Below are positions 14,563-22,789 of a stretch of DNA of 52,157 nt, piece after piece. Position numbers and translations under genes: made by a program. Numbering within the stretch: the stretch's first letter is position 1; every line of letters begins with the position of its first letter. The notes beneath the pieces were generated by a model. It saw nothing but the letters and a program-made list of their open reading frames with translations, had not been told where the DNA came from and did not search any database. This stretch comes from an uncultured Paracoccaceae bacterium (GTDB lineage Bacteria > Pseudomonadota > Alphaproteobacteria > Rhodobacterales > Rhodobacteraceae): positions 1 through 52,157 of the forward strand of contig CALICM010000011.1 in NCBI GenBank assembly GCA_938049225.1, written 5' to 3'.

Positions 14563-16206
14563 TCATGGCTTGTTTTCAACTGAAGCTTCTACTGTGCGAA
14601 CCCATTGGAACAGCCAGGTTTCGGTCAGCTTCCGGCCAAAGCCCGCCACATGAGCGCTGAGTTCGATCAGGGGCTCGGCACCGCCGTCGATGTCGATCAC
14701 CAAGCGCCAAAGGCCGTTGGGGGCTGTGCTTTCGGCCTCGGAGACCTTGAAGAGGGTGGTTTCCACGACCTCCCCGGCCGAGGCGGTGACGACCGGGATC
14801 ACCTCGGCCTCCTCGGGCGAGGCCCCTAGCAGCCCGCCTTCGAAGTCGATGACGAATTTTCGCAGATTTTCACTCTCGATGGGAACGCCCGCCGGGCCAC
14901 CCAGTCCTGCCCGCGTGCCGCTAACCCATGCCAATGTCGCCTCGGGTTTGGGCGGCAGGGCGCCCCAGTGCATGCGATAGCGATAGCTGCGGGTCTCGCC
15001 CGCCTGCGGTGCCTGATCTGGGACCCAAAACAGGACGATATTGTCCTCAATCTCTAACGCCGCCGGGATTTCCACCAGACGCACGGCCCCTGGACCCCAG
15101 CCACCCAATGGCTCAACCAGTACCGAGGGGCGGTCGTGATACCGCGCGCCTGCGTCCTGGTAGTCGGTATACCTGCGGTCCCGCTGGACCAAGCCAAAGC
15201 TTTGCAGCCCCGGATCGGCAAAATAGGAACTGGCAACGCGGGGCGGGTTGTTCAGTGGGCGAAACAAGACGTCGCCGTCCTGGCGGATGATCTTAAGCGC
15301 ATCGCTGTCGTGCACCTGCGGGCGGTAGTCATTGAAAGCCTTTTCCGAATGTTCGGCGAAGAAAAACATGGAGGTTAGCGGGGCCAGGCCCAGCTGTGGG
15401 ATCGCGGTGCGAAAGGTCAGGTTGGCGTCAACCTCAACAACCGTGTTCGCACCTGGCGTGATCGTGAAACGGTAGGCCCCGGTCACTGAGGTGCCATCAA
15501 GGGCGGCATACAATGTCAGCTGTTGGGCGCCAGGAACCGGACGCTCCAGCCAGAATTCGCTGAAGCGGGGAAATTCTTCAGGGCCATCCAGCCAGGTATT
15601 CAGCGCCAGACCGCGGGCCGAAAGACCATAGCTGTTGTCGCGGCCCAAGGCGCGGAAATAGCTGGCGCCGACGAAGGTGATCAACTCGTCAAAGACATCC
15701 GCGCGGTTGAGGGGATGGTTGATCTTCAATCCGGCAATGCCGGGCAGAACCGCGTGTTCGGGGACTTTGGCCGCCAGATCGTTCAGATATTCGAAGTCGT
15801 TGGTCGAGAATGTCATCTCGGTTGCTTGGCCGTCCACGACCTCGTGAATGATGACTGGTTCGCGGTATAGCCAGCCAGGGTGGAAGGGATGCACCTGGAA
15901 CGACAGAGGCGCGTCCGCCCAGCGTGCCTGATCCACATGGAAGCGTATTTTACGATAGCCGTCATAATCCAGATCTTCGAGGAAGCTTTCCAGCGCCGCA
16001 GGCGGTTCATGGGGGATGGCCGCCCGTTCCTGCATGCGGGTCTTTAGCCAGTCGTACGAGAACGGTTGCGGTTGCGGGGGCGCCAGTTGCGGCTCCACAG
16101 CCTCCTGCGCCAAAGCACCTGAGATTAAGGCCGGGGTCGCCACAGTGGCGAGCAGCGCGCAAACAATTTTGCGCCGGGACAGCCCGGTGCCTTGGGTCGA
16201 TGTCAT
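14563..16206 (-). CDS. opgG: Periplasmic glucan biosynthesis protein G
   Basis: Periplasmic protein needed to build or modify osmoregulated periplasmic glucans. It is 547 residues, full length for OpgG/MdoG. A signal peptide (about 1-34) has SRRK before the hydrophobic core and cleavage after GALAQ; the twin Arg allows Tat export. The mature domain starts FSYDWLKTRMQERA and contains the conserved segments YDGYRKIRF, HPFHPGW and EEFPRFSEFWLERP. The protein ends FQWVRTVEASVENKP; the last 11 residues after FQW may be altered at the element junction. opgG usually precedes opgH, the glucan synthase, but here the mobile element follows directly. Confidence 0.93.
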   Translation of the reverse strand: MTSTQGTGLSRRKIVCALLATVATPALISGALAQEAVEPQLAPPQPQPFSYDWLKTRMQERAAIPHEPPAALESFLEDLDYDGYRKIRFHVDQARWADAPLSFQVHPFHPGWLYREPVIIHEVVDGQATEMTFSTNDFEYLNDLAAKVPEHAVLPGIAGLKINHPLNRADVFDELITFVGASYFRALGRDNSYGLSARGLALNTWLDGPEEFPRFSEFWLERPVPGAQQLTLYAALDGTSVTGAYRFTITPGANTVVEVDANLTFRTAIPQLGLAPLTSMFFFAEHSEKAFNDYRPQVHDSDALKIIRQDGDVLFRPLNNPPRVASSYFADPGLQSFGLVQRDRRYTDYQDAGARYHDRPSVLVEPLGGWGPGAVRLVEIPAALEIEDNIVLFWVPDQAPQAGETRSYRYRMHWGALPPKPEATLAWVSGTRAGLGGPAGVPIESENLRKFVIDFEGGLLGASPEEAEVIPVVTASAGEVVETTLFKVSEAESTAPNGLWRLVIDIDGGAEPLIELSAHVAGFGRKLTETWLFQWVRTVEASVENKP

Positions 16207-16419
16207 TTGCCTGCCCCCGCCAATTCCAGCCCTTCGATCCTCACGGCATCATCGTCAAAACCAAAGCTTGCGCAACCGATTACCCTCGGGCCTCACCGGC
16301 GTGTGAGGACACCGCCTGATTTGGTGGGCCGATCAGCGTTCCCCTTGAGGCTAAGCGGCAGGGTACGCGGGTGACGCCGACGGACCCGTTGTCGCCAGAG
16401 GTGGTCCTACTTTTTCCTG

Positions 16420-17199
16420 CTACCTTTGCTGAGGTCCTGCGCGTCCGATTCCACCTTTGTGAGGCGTGTCAATGTAACCTTCGTGTGGCGACGGTAAGTG
16501 GTCAACACACTCCCAGGAGCAGGCTTGCACGAGAAGGGGCAGTACATCCGTTCCCACTTTCAGCGATATCCAGAATTGTAGGGGTCTGTGATCTATGAAT
16601 TTATCGAATGGTTCATCACAAACACTACAGGTCACTGGCTCAAAGCCCTGCACGTATGGCTGCAATCTGGGAAACGGTGGGCGGTACTTGTAGTTCCCAT
16701 ACAGAGCGCGCGTGCTAATGCGGCTATCTGCCAACTTCTTGCATCGCGTTATCTCGTAGGGGAGCCAATGCAACCTATACGAGGTGTACAAATCGAGCCT
16801 AGAAAGACGCGTCATTCCACCGATTTGCGGCGGTATTGACGAAAGGTTGCTCCCGTACAGCAAGAGTGTTCGAACGTTTTTTAAATTGCCAATAGATGCG
16901 GGAAGGGTGGTGATTTTTTTCCAATCTTCCCAGTCAAGTTCAGCACCCGGCTCAAACACTGTGCGCCCGTCTTGCGCTGCTTGATCGATAACATCCAACA
17001 ACTTCAACCAGGCAGGATCATCCTTATCAGGATAATCATGATGGAACGAAAGCTCTTTCCACTTGCCCGGTTTTGCATGTTGAGGCGAAAGGCATGTGCA
17101 GACTGGGCGCTCCCCAGTTCTGGCTATGGCACGGCTGGTTTCTTCGTCAATCGAGTATATGCGAGAACGTCCAAAAAACCTGTTCATGAAACTCTTCAT
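16420..17199 (-). CDS. Leucine-rich-repeat protein with C-terminal Cys motif
   Basis: A 259-residue cytoplasmic protein from ATG 17197-17199. After a basic N-terminus come two to three leucine-rich repeats (LPASIGNLKNVRTLLLYGSN, then IPPQIGGMTRLSRLDLYTS and LPYEITRCKKLADSRIS). A C-terminal part has CSVC and a later ACSWEC, which could form a zinc site. There is no signal peptide. Base composition is more AT-rich than in neighbours, suggesting acquisition by transfer. LRR proteins bind other proteins; no function can be assigned. It sits alone between opgG and the stress-protein gene. Confidence 0.7.
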   Translation of the reverse strand: MKSFMNRFFGRSRIYSIDEETSRAIARTGERPVCTCLSPQHAKPGKWKELSFHHDYPDKDDPAWLKLLDVIDQAAQDGRTVFEPGAELDWEDWKKITTLPASIGNLKNVRTLLLYGSNLSSIPPQIGGMTRLSRLDLYTSYRLHWLPYEITRCKKLADSRISTRALYGNYKYRPPFPRLQPYVQGFEPVTCSVCDEPFDKFIDHRPLQFWISLKVGTDVLPLLVQACSWECVDHLPSPHEGYIDTPHKGGIGRAGPQQR

Positions 17200-17338
17200 T
17201 GGCAAACTTTACCAGAAGGTATGAATGCTTCCAGATTAGATTTCCAAATGCCATATTCGTCCCGCTACCAACACCTTGGCCTTGGCCTTGGCCAATTGAA
17301 AACATCTGCGCTCAAGTTGCTCAAGCTGTGTTTCGACC

Positions 17339-17773
17339 TTACCCGACAGTCAGAACCGCACAATCGCTGCGCGCCTGGACTTTATGAGTCACACTGCCAA
17401 GCAGCAGACCGGTCGCATCGCCCAGTTCCCGACGTCCCATTACCACCAAGTCGACGGTGTCGCTTTTTATGATCTCCAGGATCTCGCGCGCCGGGTCGCC
17501 GCTGTGCACCACCACCTCGGGCAGGTCCGCGCCCTGCGCGGAGGCGATATCCTCAATGCGGTCCTGAATGTCCATCACCGCCTCCTCAACCATCTCGGGG
17601 CTGGCCGGAAACTGGATCGGCAAGGTCCCCGCCACCATCAGATCGCCCGGGATATGCGGCACATGGACCACCTTGATCGTGGCGCCGGTCATTTCCTTTA
17701 TAACAAAGGCGGTTCGCAGGGCGGTTTCTGCCGATGCGGACCCATCAAAGGCCACGAGAATACGCTCAAACAT
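17339..17773 (-). CDS. Universal stress protein, UspA family
   Basis: A 144-residue single UspA domain. The start ATG 17771-17773 is preceded by GGGGG at good spacing; an upstream in-frame start adds 7 residues but is less well placed. It opens ILVAFDGSASAETALRTA and ends with VDLVVMGRRELGDATGLLLGSVTHKV, the ATP-binding region of the family, except that the usual second Gly of GxxG is Glu. It is cytoplasmic, induced under growth arrest in relatives, and stands alone after the tag gene on the same strand. Confidence 0.9.
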   Translation of the reverse strand: MFERILVAFDGSASAETALRTAFVIKEMTGATIKVVHVPHIPGDLMVAGTLPIQFPASPEMVEEAVMDIQDRIEDIASAQGADLPEVVVHSGDPAREILEIIKSDTVDLVVMGRRELGDATGLLLGSVTHKVQARSDCAVLTVG

Positions 17774-17833
17774 CGCATGTCCCCCTTTTCGCAATCCAAT
17801 AACGCGAATGGGCTGGCCCCGCCTTGACCCAGA

Positions 17834-18409
17834 TCAGCCGCGGCGCAGGGCGGCCACTTCCGCGTGCCGCGGGCAGTCGACCAGGTGATCGTTCACCATA
17901 CCGGTGGCCTGCATCCACGCATATACAATCGTTGGCCCACAGAAATTGAACCCCATCTTCTTGAGATCCTTCGAAACCTGTGTCGACAAGTCCGTCTTCG
18001 CCGGAACCTGGTCCATCCGTGACCAATGGTTCTGCAACGGTTGTCCATCAACATAGGACCACAGCAGGGGCGCGAACCCCTCGCGCGCCTCGATCTCAAG
18101 GTAAAGTTGGGCCGAACGGATGGCCGAGCGGATCTTGCCGCCATGCCGCACAATGCCCGGATCCGCAAGCAGACGCTCTTCATCTGCGGATCCATAGGCC
18201 GCGATCTTTTCGGGGCTAAAATCATCAAAGGCCGCGCGGAACGCATCGCGCTTTTTGAGAATCGTGATCCAGGACAGGCCCGCTTGGAACCCGTCGAGAA
18301 TCAGTTTTTCCCACAGCGCGCGGCTGTCATACTCGGGCACACCCCACTCGGTATCATGATATTGAATATATATATCTTCGGTCCCACACCATGGGCAGCG
18401 ATCTGACAT
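17834..18409 (-). CDS. tag: DNA-3-methyladenine glycosylase I
   Basis: Base-excision repair enzyme removing 3-methyladenine from alkylated DNA. It is 191 residues, standard for Tag. The zinc ligands are recognisable: Cys5 in RCPWCG, the His of QYHDTEWG near residue 18, and the His and Cys of NDHLVDCPRH near the C-terminus. The LILDGFQAGLSWITIL segment and GFNFCGPTIVYAWMQATGMVNDH are typical. A GGAGGGG ribosome-binding site precedes the ATG. A LexA-type box lies 29-43 bases upstream, so the gene is likely SOS-inducible. Confidence 0.95.
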   Translation of the reverse strand: MSDRCPWCGTEDIYIQYHDTEWGVPEYDSRALWEKLILDGFQAGLSWITILKKRDAFRAAFDDFSPEKIAAYGSADEERLLADPGIVRHGGKIRSAIRSAQLYLEIEAREGFAPLLWSYVDGQPLQNHWSRMDQVPAKTDLSTQVSKDLKKMGFNFCGPTIVYAWMQATGMVNDHLVDCPRHAEVAALRRG

Positions 18410-18437
18410 TCACCCCTCCGCTAGATATTGATAGTGA

Positions 18438-18452
18438 GAACGTTCTTAGAAC
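18438..18452 (-). promoter_or_regulatory. Candidate LexA (SOS) box
   Basis: On the minus strand the sequence is GTTCTAAGAACGTTC, an exact GTTC-N7-GTTC, the alphaproteobacterial LexA site. It lies just upstream of tag and also upstream of the divergent EAL gene. Confidence 0.7.
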
Positions 18453-18551
18453 ATTTCGAGTATATTTACGAACTCTTTACTGAAGGAACCCAGTCTTATT
18501 CGAAAGAACCAAAGATTGTCCCAGCCGCTCAAACCTTTTCAGGAGACCCCG

Positions 18552-19388
18552 ATGCGCAAAGCCGGCTCACAGACACCTCCGTTGCCGCAAGCTTTGCGCC
18601 AAACCGACAAAACGGCCCAGGACACCTCGCACGCCATGGTGGCCAAGGCGCTGGCGGAAGGGCGGGTTTGCGTTGCTTATCAGCCAGTTGTGAGCACAAG
18701 GCCAGGTGCGTATATCGCGTTTCACGAGGCCTTGGTCAGATTGCGCACCCCAACGGGCGCTTTGCTGTCCCCCGGGCAGTTTCTGCCCAGCGTGGTGGGT
18801 ACGACGCTTGCTGCCGATCTGGATTGCGCTGTCCTGCGTTGCGCCCTGCAGGAATTGCAACGCAGACCGCAGGCGCGGATATCGGTGAACATTGGGGCGG
18901 ACACCATCGACAGCCCGGTATGGATGAACACACTGATGCGGTTCACCAACGACCAGCCCGACATCGCCTTTCGCCTGATCGTCGAAGTGACCGAAGATCC
19001 CGGCGTGTTAGGGCACCCCGACTGCCCGGTCTTTTTGCAAACCCTGCAAGGCATGGGGATCTGTCTGGCCCTGGATGATTTTGGCGCGGGCGCCACAGGC
19101 TTTTCCGAGTTTCGCAAGCATCGGTTTGACATCGTCAAAATCGACGGCAGCTTTGGCGACGGGCTGCACCGGAATCCCGATGCTCAGGTGCTTGTCTCAG
19201 CACTTTTGCGGATCTCGCAGCACTTCGAAATGATGACGGTGATCGAGTATATCGATAATCCCGCGGACGCGGCCGTGGCGACCAAATTGGGCCTCGACTG
19301 TATGCAGGGGTTTTTGTTCGGTCGGCCAGATCTTTGCCTGGCATCCCATGCAACACGCTCTGACCGCGACTTGCGCGGGGCGGGTTGA
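18552..19388 (+). CDS. EAL-domain protein (putative c-di-GMP phosphodiesterase)
   Basis: A 278-residue protein consisting essentially of one EAL domain, starting at ATG 18552 (AGGAG 6 bases upstream). Catalytic motifs are largely kept: EALVR (Glu59), SVNIGAD (Asn), VEVTED (Glu), LDDFGAG (Asp pair) and VKIDGSF (Lys); the usual AEGVE has become VIEYID, keeping the first Glu; QGFLFGRP ends the domain. It should hydrolyse c-di-GMP unless the changes impair activity. There is no GGDEF partner, membrane segment or sensor domain. It is divergent from tag and converges with phaR. Confidence 0.88.
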   Translation: MRKAGSQTPPLPQALRQTDKTAQDTSHAMVAKALAEGRVCVAYQPVVSTRPGAYIAFHEALVRLRTPTGALLSPGQFLPSVVGTTLAADLDCAVLRCALQELQRRPQARISVNIGADTIDSPVWMNTLMRFTNDQPDIAFRLIVEVTEDPGVLGHPDCPVFLQTLQGMGICLALDDFGAGATGFSEFRKHRFDIVKIDGSFGDGLHRNPDAQVLVSALLRISQHFEMMTVIEYIDNPADAAVATKLGLDCMQGFLFGRPDLCLASHATRSDRDLRGAG

Positions 19389-19397
19389 TGGTCCGGG

Positions 19398-19994
19398 TCA
19401 GCTGTCTTTGACTAGTTTCGACAATTGATCCTGCATTGTCTTTAGCTGGTCTTTTAGGTCTTCCAACTCAACATCCTTGGGCGCCGGCTTGTCGGTTTGG
19501 GGGCTTGCAGGTTCCACCCGTTCACCCCGTTGGCCGAACGGGTGGAACATCCGCATAGCGTTCTCGTAGATCTCCATATTCGTACGGGTCAAAGCCTCGA
19601 AATTCGCCATCGCCGGATTGGCGCCAAAGGCCGTTTTCACACTCTCGCGCAGCTTCTCTTGATTGCGCAAAAAGGTCTCCATCGAGGCCTCTAGATACCC
19701 TGGCACAACACCCTGCAGCGTGTCCCCATAAAGGCGGATCAACTGCCGTAAGAAATTCGCGGGCAGCATCGTATGGCCTTTGGCTTCTTCCTCGAAAATA
19801 ATCTGGGTCAGGACAGCACGGGTAATATCCTCGCCGGACTTGGCGTCGCGGACCACGAAGTCGGTCCCTTCGCGCACCATCTCGGCCAAGTTCTCAAGCG
19901 TGACGTAAGCCGATTTCTGTGTGTTATACAGCCTGCGATTGGCGTATTTTTTGATGACAATTACATCGTCCGTCTCAAGGCGCGTCCGGGCCAT
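19398..19994 (-). CDS. phaR: Polyhydroxyalkanoate synthesis repressor
   Basis: Transcriptional repressor that senses PHB granules and controls phasin and PHA genes. From ATG 19992-19994 it is 198 residues (AGGAG 6 bases upstream; another ATG lies 6 bases earlier). The N-terminal DNA-binding domain has the family signature IKKYANRRLYNT, followed by YVTLENLAEMV and the PHB-accumulation domain (LTQIIFEEEAKG...LPANFLRQLIRLYGDTLQ). The acidic, Lys-rich C-terminus ends in a short coiled coil. It is divergent from the PHA synthase-like gene, where a TGCA-TTTT-TGCA repeat (20051-20062) could be an operator. Confidence 0.95.
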   Translation of the reverse strand: MARTRLETDDVIVIKKYANRRLYNTQKSAYVTLENLAEMVREGTDFVVRDAKSGEDITRAVLTQIIFEEEAKGHTMLPANFLRQLIRLYGDTLQGVVPGYLEASMETFLRNQEKLRESVKTAFGANPAMANFEALTRTNMEIYENAMRMFHPFGQRGERVEPASPQTDKPAPKDVELEDLKDQLKTMQDQLSKLVKDS

Positions 19995-20050
19995 TCGCAT
20001 CTCCTAGAACCACTTAGTCAGCCATAGCACCGGGCGTTTTGGCGCCGCAA

Positions 20051-20062
20051 TGCATTTTTGCA
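20051..20062. promoter_or_regulatory. Possible PhaR operator between phaR and the phaC-like gene
   Basis: TGCA, TTTT, TGCA at 20051-20062 in the 100-base divergent region. PhaR is known to prefer TGC-rich inverted sites; this match is short and only suggestive. Confidence 0.3.
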
Positions 20063-20098
20063 CGCGCGAAGGGCGCGACCGCGTGCTAAGCGGGGGCC

Positions 20099-20215
20099 AT
20101 GACGACGCAGACGACGCCACCTTCACCATCGCCCGCCAAGGCCTATTTGGACCTTTGGGAGGCGCATCTTAGCCTGACAGCCACGCGTGGTCCGGCGCCT
20201 ATACCGGCCTCGTGA
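20099..20215 (+). pseudogene. Out-of-frame N-terminal piece of the PHA synthase-like gene
   Basis: From ATG 20099 a 38-codon frame includes AYLDLWEAHLSLTATRGP, which reads like the natural N-terminus of the downstream protein, but ends at TGA 20213-20215. The main frame opens at GTG 20212, one base out of phase, in a GTGA overlap. The upstream part of the main frame has a stop at 20170 and no ATG. Either a frameshift (real or a sequencing error) broke the gene, or a short leader is coupled to the main frame. Confidence 0.55.
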
Positions 20216-21426
20216 GGGTTGCGCCGCATCGCCGGGGCCAGCCGACGCCGCTGATCTTCCACCTCAGCGCGGCGCTGGTCGGCTACACCCAGGGCATTTT
20301 GGCAGCACCCAACGCCGCTGACCCCAGCTTTCCCTGGCATCCCGATCTGCCGCCCTTTGCGGGTCCAGCCCCCACGCCCCTGGACGTCACGGTCGAGGCC
20401 GCGCGACGCCTGAACGCGATGATCGACGGCATCGCCCGGTGGCAGACCCACCCCTATCGCCGCGATCTGGCCGAGCCACCGGTGGTCTGGCAAATGGGTG
20501 CGGCCCGGGTGCTGGACTATGGTCAGGCGCCCGAAGCAACGGATCCGCAAGGCCCGGTGGTCCTTGTCGCGCCCTCGCTGATCAATCGCGCCTATGTGTT
20601 GGATTTGATGGCCGAGAACTCATTCCTCAGGGCCCTGGCCGCCGCCGGATTGCGCCCGCTGCTGCTGGATTGGGGGGCCCCAGGACCCATGGAAGCTAAG
20701 TTCGATCTGTCGGACTACACAGCACAAACCCTGATGGGCGCGCTGGCCGTGGCGCACGGACTGGGCGGCAAGCCCCCCGCACTGCTGGGCTATTGCATGG
20801 GCGGAACTTTGTGCGTGGGCCATGTGCTGACCCGCGGCGGGGCCCGCGCTTTGGTCACCATCGGCGCCCCTTGGGACTTTGGCGCCATCGGCGGCATGGC
20901 CCACCACATTCGCGACGGGGCGTATCGCTATGGGATCCCGCAAATCCGCCAAAGCTTGCGCGGCCTGGCAGCGGCTTTCGGCACCATCCCCATCAGCCTG
21001 TTCCAACATCTGTTCGCCCTGGTCGATCCGATCCAGGCTGCGCGAAAGTTCCGGCACTTCCACACACTGCCCGACGACGCCCCACAAACCCGCCTGTTTG
21101 TCGCGCTTGAGGATTGGCTGGCAGATGGGGTTCCCATGGCCGGCCCCGCGGCCGAGACCTTGCTGATCGACTGGCATCTGGAAAACACACCCGCCACAGG
21201 CGCCTGGCCCTCAGCCCCGCGCAATGCGCCCCCGATCCCCAGCCTGTTGATCTGCGGCGCGCGCGACAGCATCGCCCAGCCGCCCATGGCCACGGCCTTG
21301 AAACAAGCTTTGCCGCATGCGGATCTGCTGAGCCCACCGCTGGGGCATGTCGGTATGATCACGGGCAGTGCCGCCCCCGTTCACGTTTGGGAACCGGTGG
21401 TGGAATTTCTGCGCGCGCATGCCTAG
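20212..21426 (+). CDS. Short PHA synthase-like alpha/beta-hydrolase (Cys nucleophile)
   Basis: A 404-residue alpha/beta-hydrolase from GTG 20212. The nucleophile elbow is GYCMGG with Cys195, not Ser; with Asp352 (GARDS) and His379 (LGHVGM) this gives the Cys-Asp-His triad of PHA synthases. Length and the GHVGMITGSAAPVHVWEP end resemble the short class III PhaC rather than the roughly 580-residue class I enzyme. It would polymerise 3-hydroxyacyl-CoA, the product of phaA and phaB just downstream. No phaE partner is nearby. The true N-terminus is probably in another frame at 20099-20210. A PHB depolymerase role is the alternative, but Ser would then be expected. Confidence 0.72.
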   Translation: MRVAPHRRGQPTPLIFHLSAALVGYTQGILAAPNAADPSFPWHPDLPPFAGPAPTPLDVTVEAARRLNAMIDGIARWQTHPYRRDLAEPPVVWQMGAARVLDYGQAPEATDPQGPVVLVAPSLINRAYVLDLMAENSFLRALAAAGLRPLLLDWGAPGPMEAKFDLSDYTAQTLMGALAVAHGLGGKPPALLGYCMGGTLCVGHVLTRGGARALVTIGAPWDFGAIGGMAHHIRDGAYRYGIPQIRQSLRGLAAAFGTIPISLFQHLFALVDPIQAARKFRHFHTLPDDAPQTRLFVALEDWLADGVPMAGPAAETLLIDWHLENTPATGAWPSAPRNAPPIPSLLICGARDSIAQPPMATALKQALPHADLLSPPLGHVGMITGSAAPVHVWEPVVEFLRAHA

Positions 21427-21483
21427 TCTGCTGGTCATACCGTGCGACCGAATGCGCCCTATCCATTTTTGGCCTCAGGCGTA

Positions 21484-21498
21484 TGTTGCGTCGCAACA
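21484..21498. promoter_or_regulatory. 15-bp palindrome upstream of phaA
   Basis: TGTTGCG (21484-21490), one central base and CGCAACA (21492-21498) form a perfect palindrome 45 bases before the phaA start. It may be an operator, possibly for PhaR given its TGC/GCA content. Confidence 0.5.
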
Positions 21499-21543
21499 CG
21501 CTAGATCGTTTACCACTTAACCAAAATCCCTGGGGGACCTGCC

Positions 21544-22719
21544 ATGACCAATGTTGTAATCGCCTCCGCTGCCCGAACGGCTGTCGGCAGCTTTAACGGC
21601 GCATTCGCCAATACCCCGGCCCACGACCTGGGCACGGCGGTGATCGGCGAGGTTTTGAAACGTGCGGGCGTCGAGGCAGGCGAAGTGTCCGAGACCATTC
21701 TCGGTCAGGTTTTGACCGGCGGTCAGGGCCAAAACCCAGCGCGCCAGGCGCATATCAATGCGGGCCTGCCCAAAGAGGCCTCTGCCTGGGGCATCAACCA
21801 AGTCTGCGGCTCGGGCCTGCGCGCCGTCGCGCTGGGCGCCCAACATGTGATGCTGGGCGATGCCGAGATCGTTGTCGCGGGCGGTCAAGAAAGCATGAGC
21901 CTGGCACCCCACGTCGCCCATCTGCGCGCGGGTCAAAAGATGGGCGACATGAAGTTCGTCGATTCGATGATCAAGGACGGGCTGTGGGATGCCTTCAACA
22001 ACTACCACATGGGCACTACGGCCGAGAACGTGGCCGAGCAGTGGCAGATCAGCCGTGACGACCAGGACCAGTTCGCGGTGGCCAGCCAGAACAAGGCCGA
22101 GGCAGCGCAAAATGCAGGCAAATTCGATGACGAGGTGGTCGCGTTCACCGTCAAGACCCGCAAGGGCGAGACCGTCGTCGACAAAGACGAGTACATCCGC
22201 CACGGCGCGACAATCGAGGCCATGCAAAAGCTGCGCCCGGCGTTCTCCAAAGAGGGGACTGTGACCGCCGCCAACGCCTCGGGCCTGAATGACGGCGCGG
22301 CCGCCACCCTTCTGATGAGCGCCGAGAACGCCGAGAAGCGCGGGATCACACCGCTTGCCCGCATCGCCGCTTATGCCACTGCGGGCCTGGATCCGTCGAT
22401 CATGGGCGTCGGTCCGATCTATGCCAGCCGGAAAGCGCTGGACAAGGCGGGTTGGAAAGTCAGTGACCTGGACTTGGTCGAAGCGAACGAGGCTTTCGCG
22501 GCCCAAGCCTGTGCGGTGAACAAAGATATGGGTTGGGATCCAGCGATTGTGAACGTGAACGGCGGCGCGATCGCTATCGGCCACCCCATCGGCGCCTCGG
22601 GGGCGCGGGTTTTGAACACGTTGCTGTTTGAAATGCAGCGCCGCGACGCAAAAAAGGGCCTGGCCACTTTGTGCATCGGCGGCGGCATGGGTGTCGCCCT
22701 TTGTGTCGAACGCGATTGA
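21544..22719 (+). CDS. phaA: Acetyl-CoA C-acetyltransferase (beta-ketothiolase)
   Basis: Condenses two acetyl-CoA to acetoacetyl-CoA, the first step of PHB synthesis. It is 391 residues, the normal length of biosynthetic thiolases. Catalytic residues are in place: Cys88 in NQVCGSG (acyl-enzyme), His347 in GHPIGASG and Cys377 in CIGGGMG. ATG 21544 follows GGGGG. It is followed after 70 bases by phaB; the spacer contains a 9-bp GC hairpin (22730-22752) without a T-run, so the two can be cotranscribed. Confidence 0.97.
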   Translation: MTNVVIASAARTAVGSFNGAFANTPAHDLGTAVIGEVLKRAGVEAGEVSETILGQVLTGGQGQNPARQAHINAGLPKEASAWGINQVCGSGLRAVALGAQHVMLGDAEIVVAGGQESMSLAPHVAHLRAGQKMGDMKFVDSMIKDGLWDAFNNYHMGTTAENVAEQWQISRDDQDQFAVASQNKAEAAQNAGKFDDEVVAFTVKTRKGETVVDKDEYIRHGATIEAMQKLRPAFSKEGTVTAANASGLNDGAAATLLMSAENAEKRGITPLARIAAYATAGLDPSIMGVGPIYASRKALDKAGWKVSDLDLVEANEAFAAQACAVNKDMGWDPAIVNVNGGAIAIGHPIGASGARVLNTLLFEMQRRDAKKGLATLCIGGGMGVALCVERD

Positions 22720-22729
22720 TCCACCTCAA

Positions 22730-22752
22730 GGCGGCGGGCAAGACCCGCTGCC
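22730..22752 (+). other. Intergenic hairpin between phaA and phaB
   Basis: GGCGGCGGG (22730-22738) pairs with CCCGCTGCC (22744-22752), including one G-T pair, with a 5-base loop. Lacking a following T-run, it is more likely an mRNA stabiliser or attenuator than a terminator. Confidence 0.4.
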
Positions 22753-22789
22753 ACACCACCAAAAACTGAAAGCCTAGGGAAGGAAGACC

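Noticed and set aside
14393-14600. tRNA or tmRNA attachment site at the element end
   Set aside because: No tRNA-like fold or sequence is seen at the junction, which lies against a protein-coding gene end.
21517-22584. Long minus-strand frame opposite phaA
   Set aside because: An antisense shadow of the GC-rich phaA gene, whose catalytic residues and start are clear.
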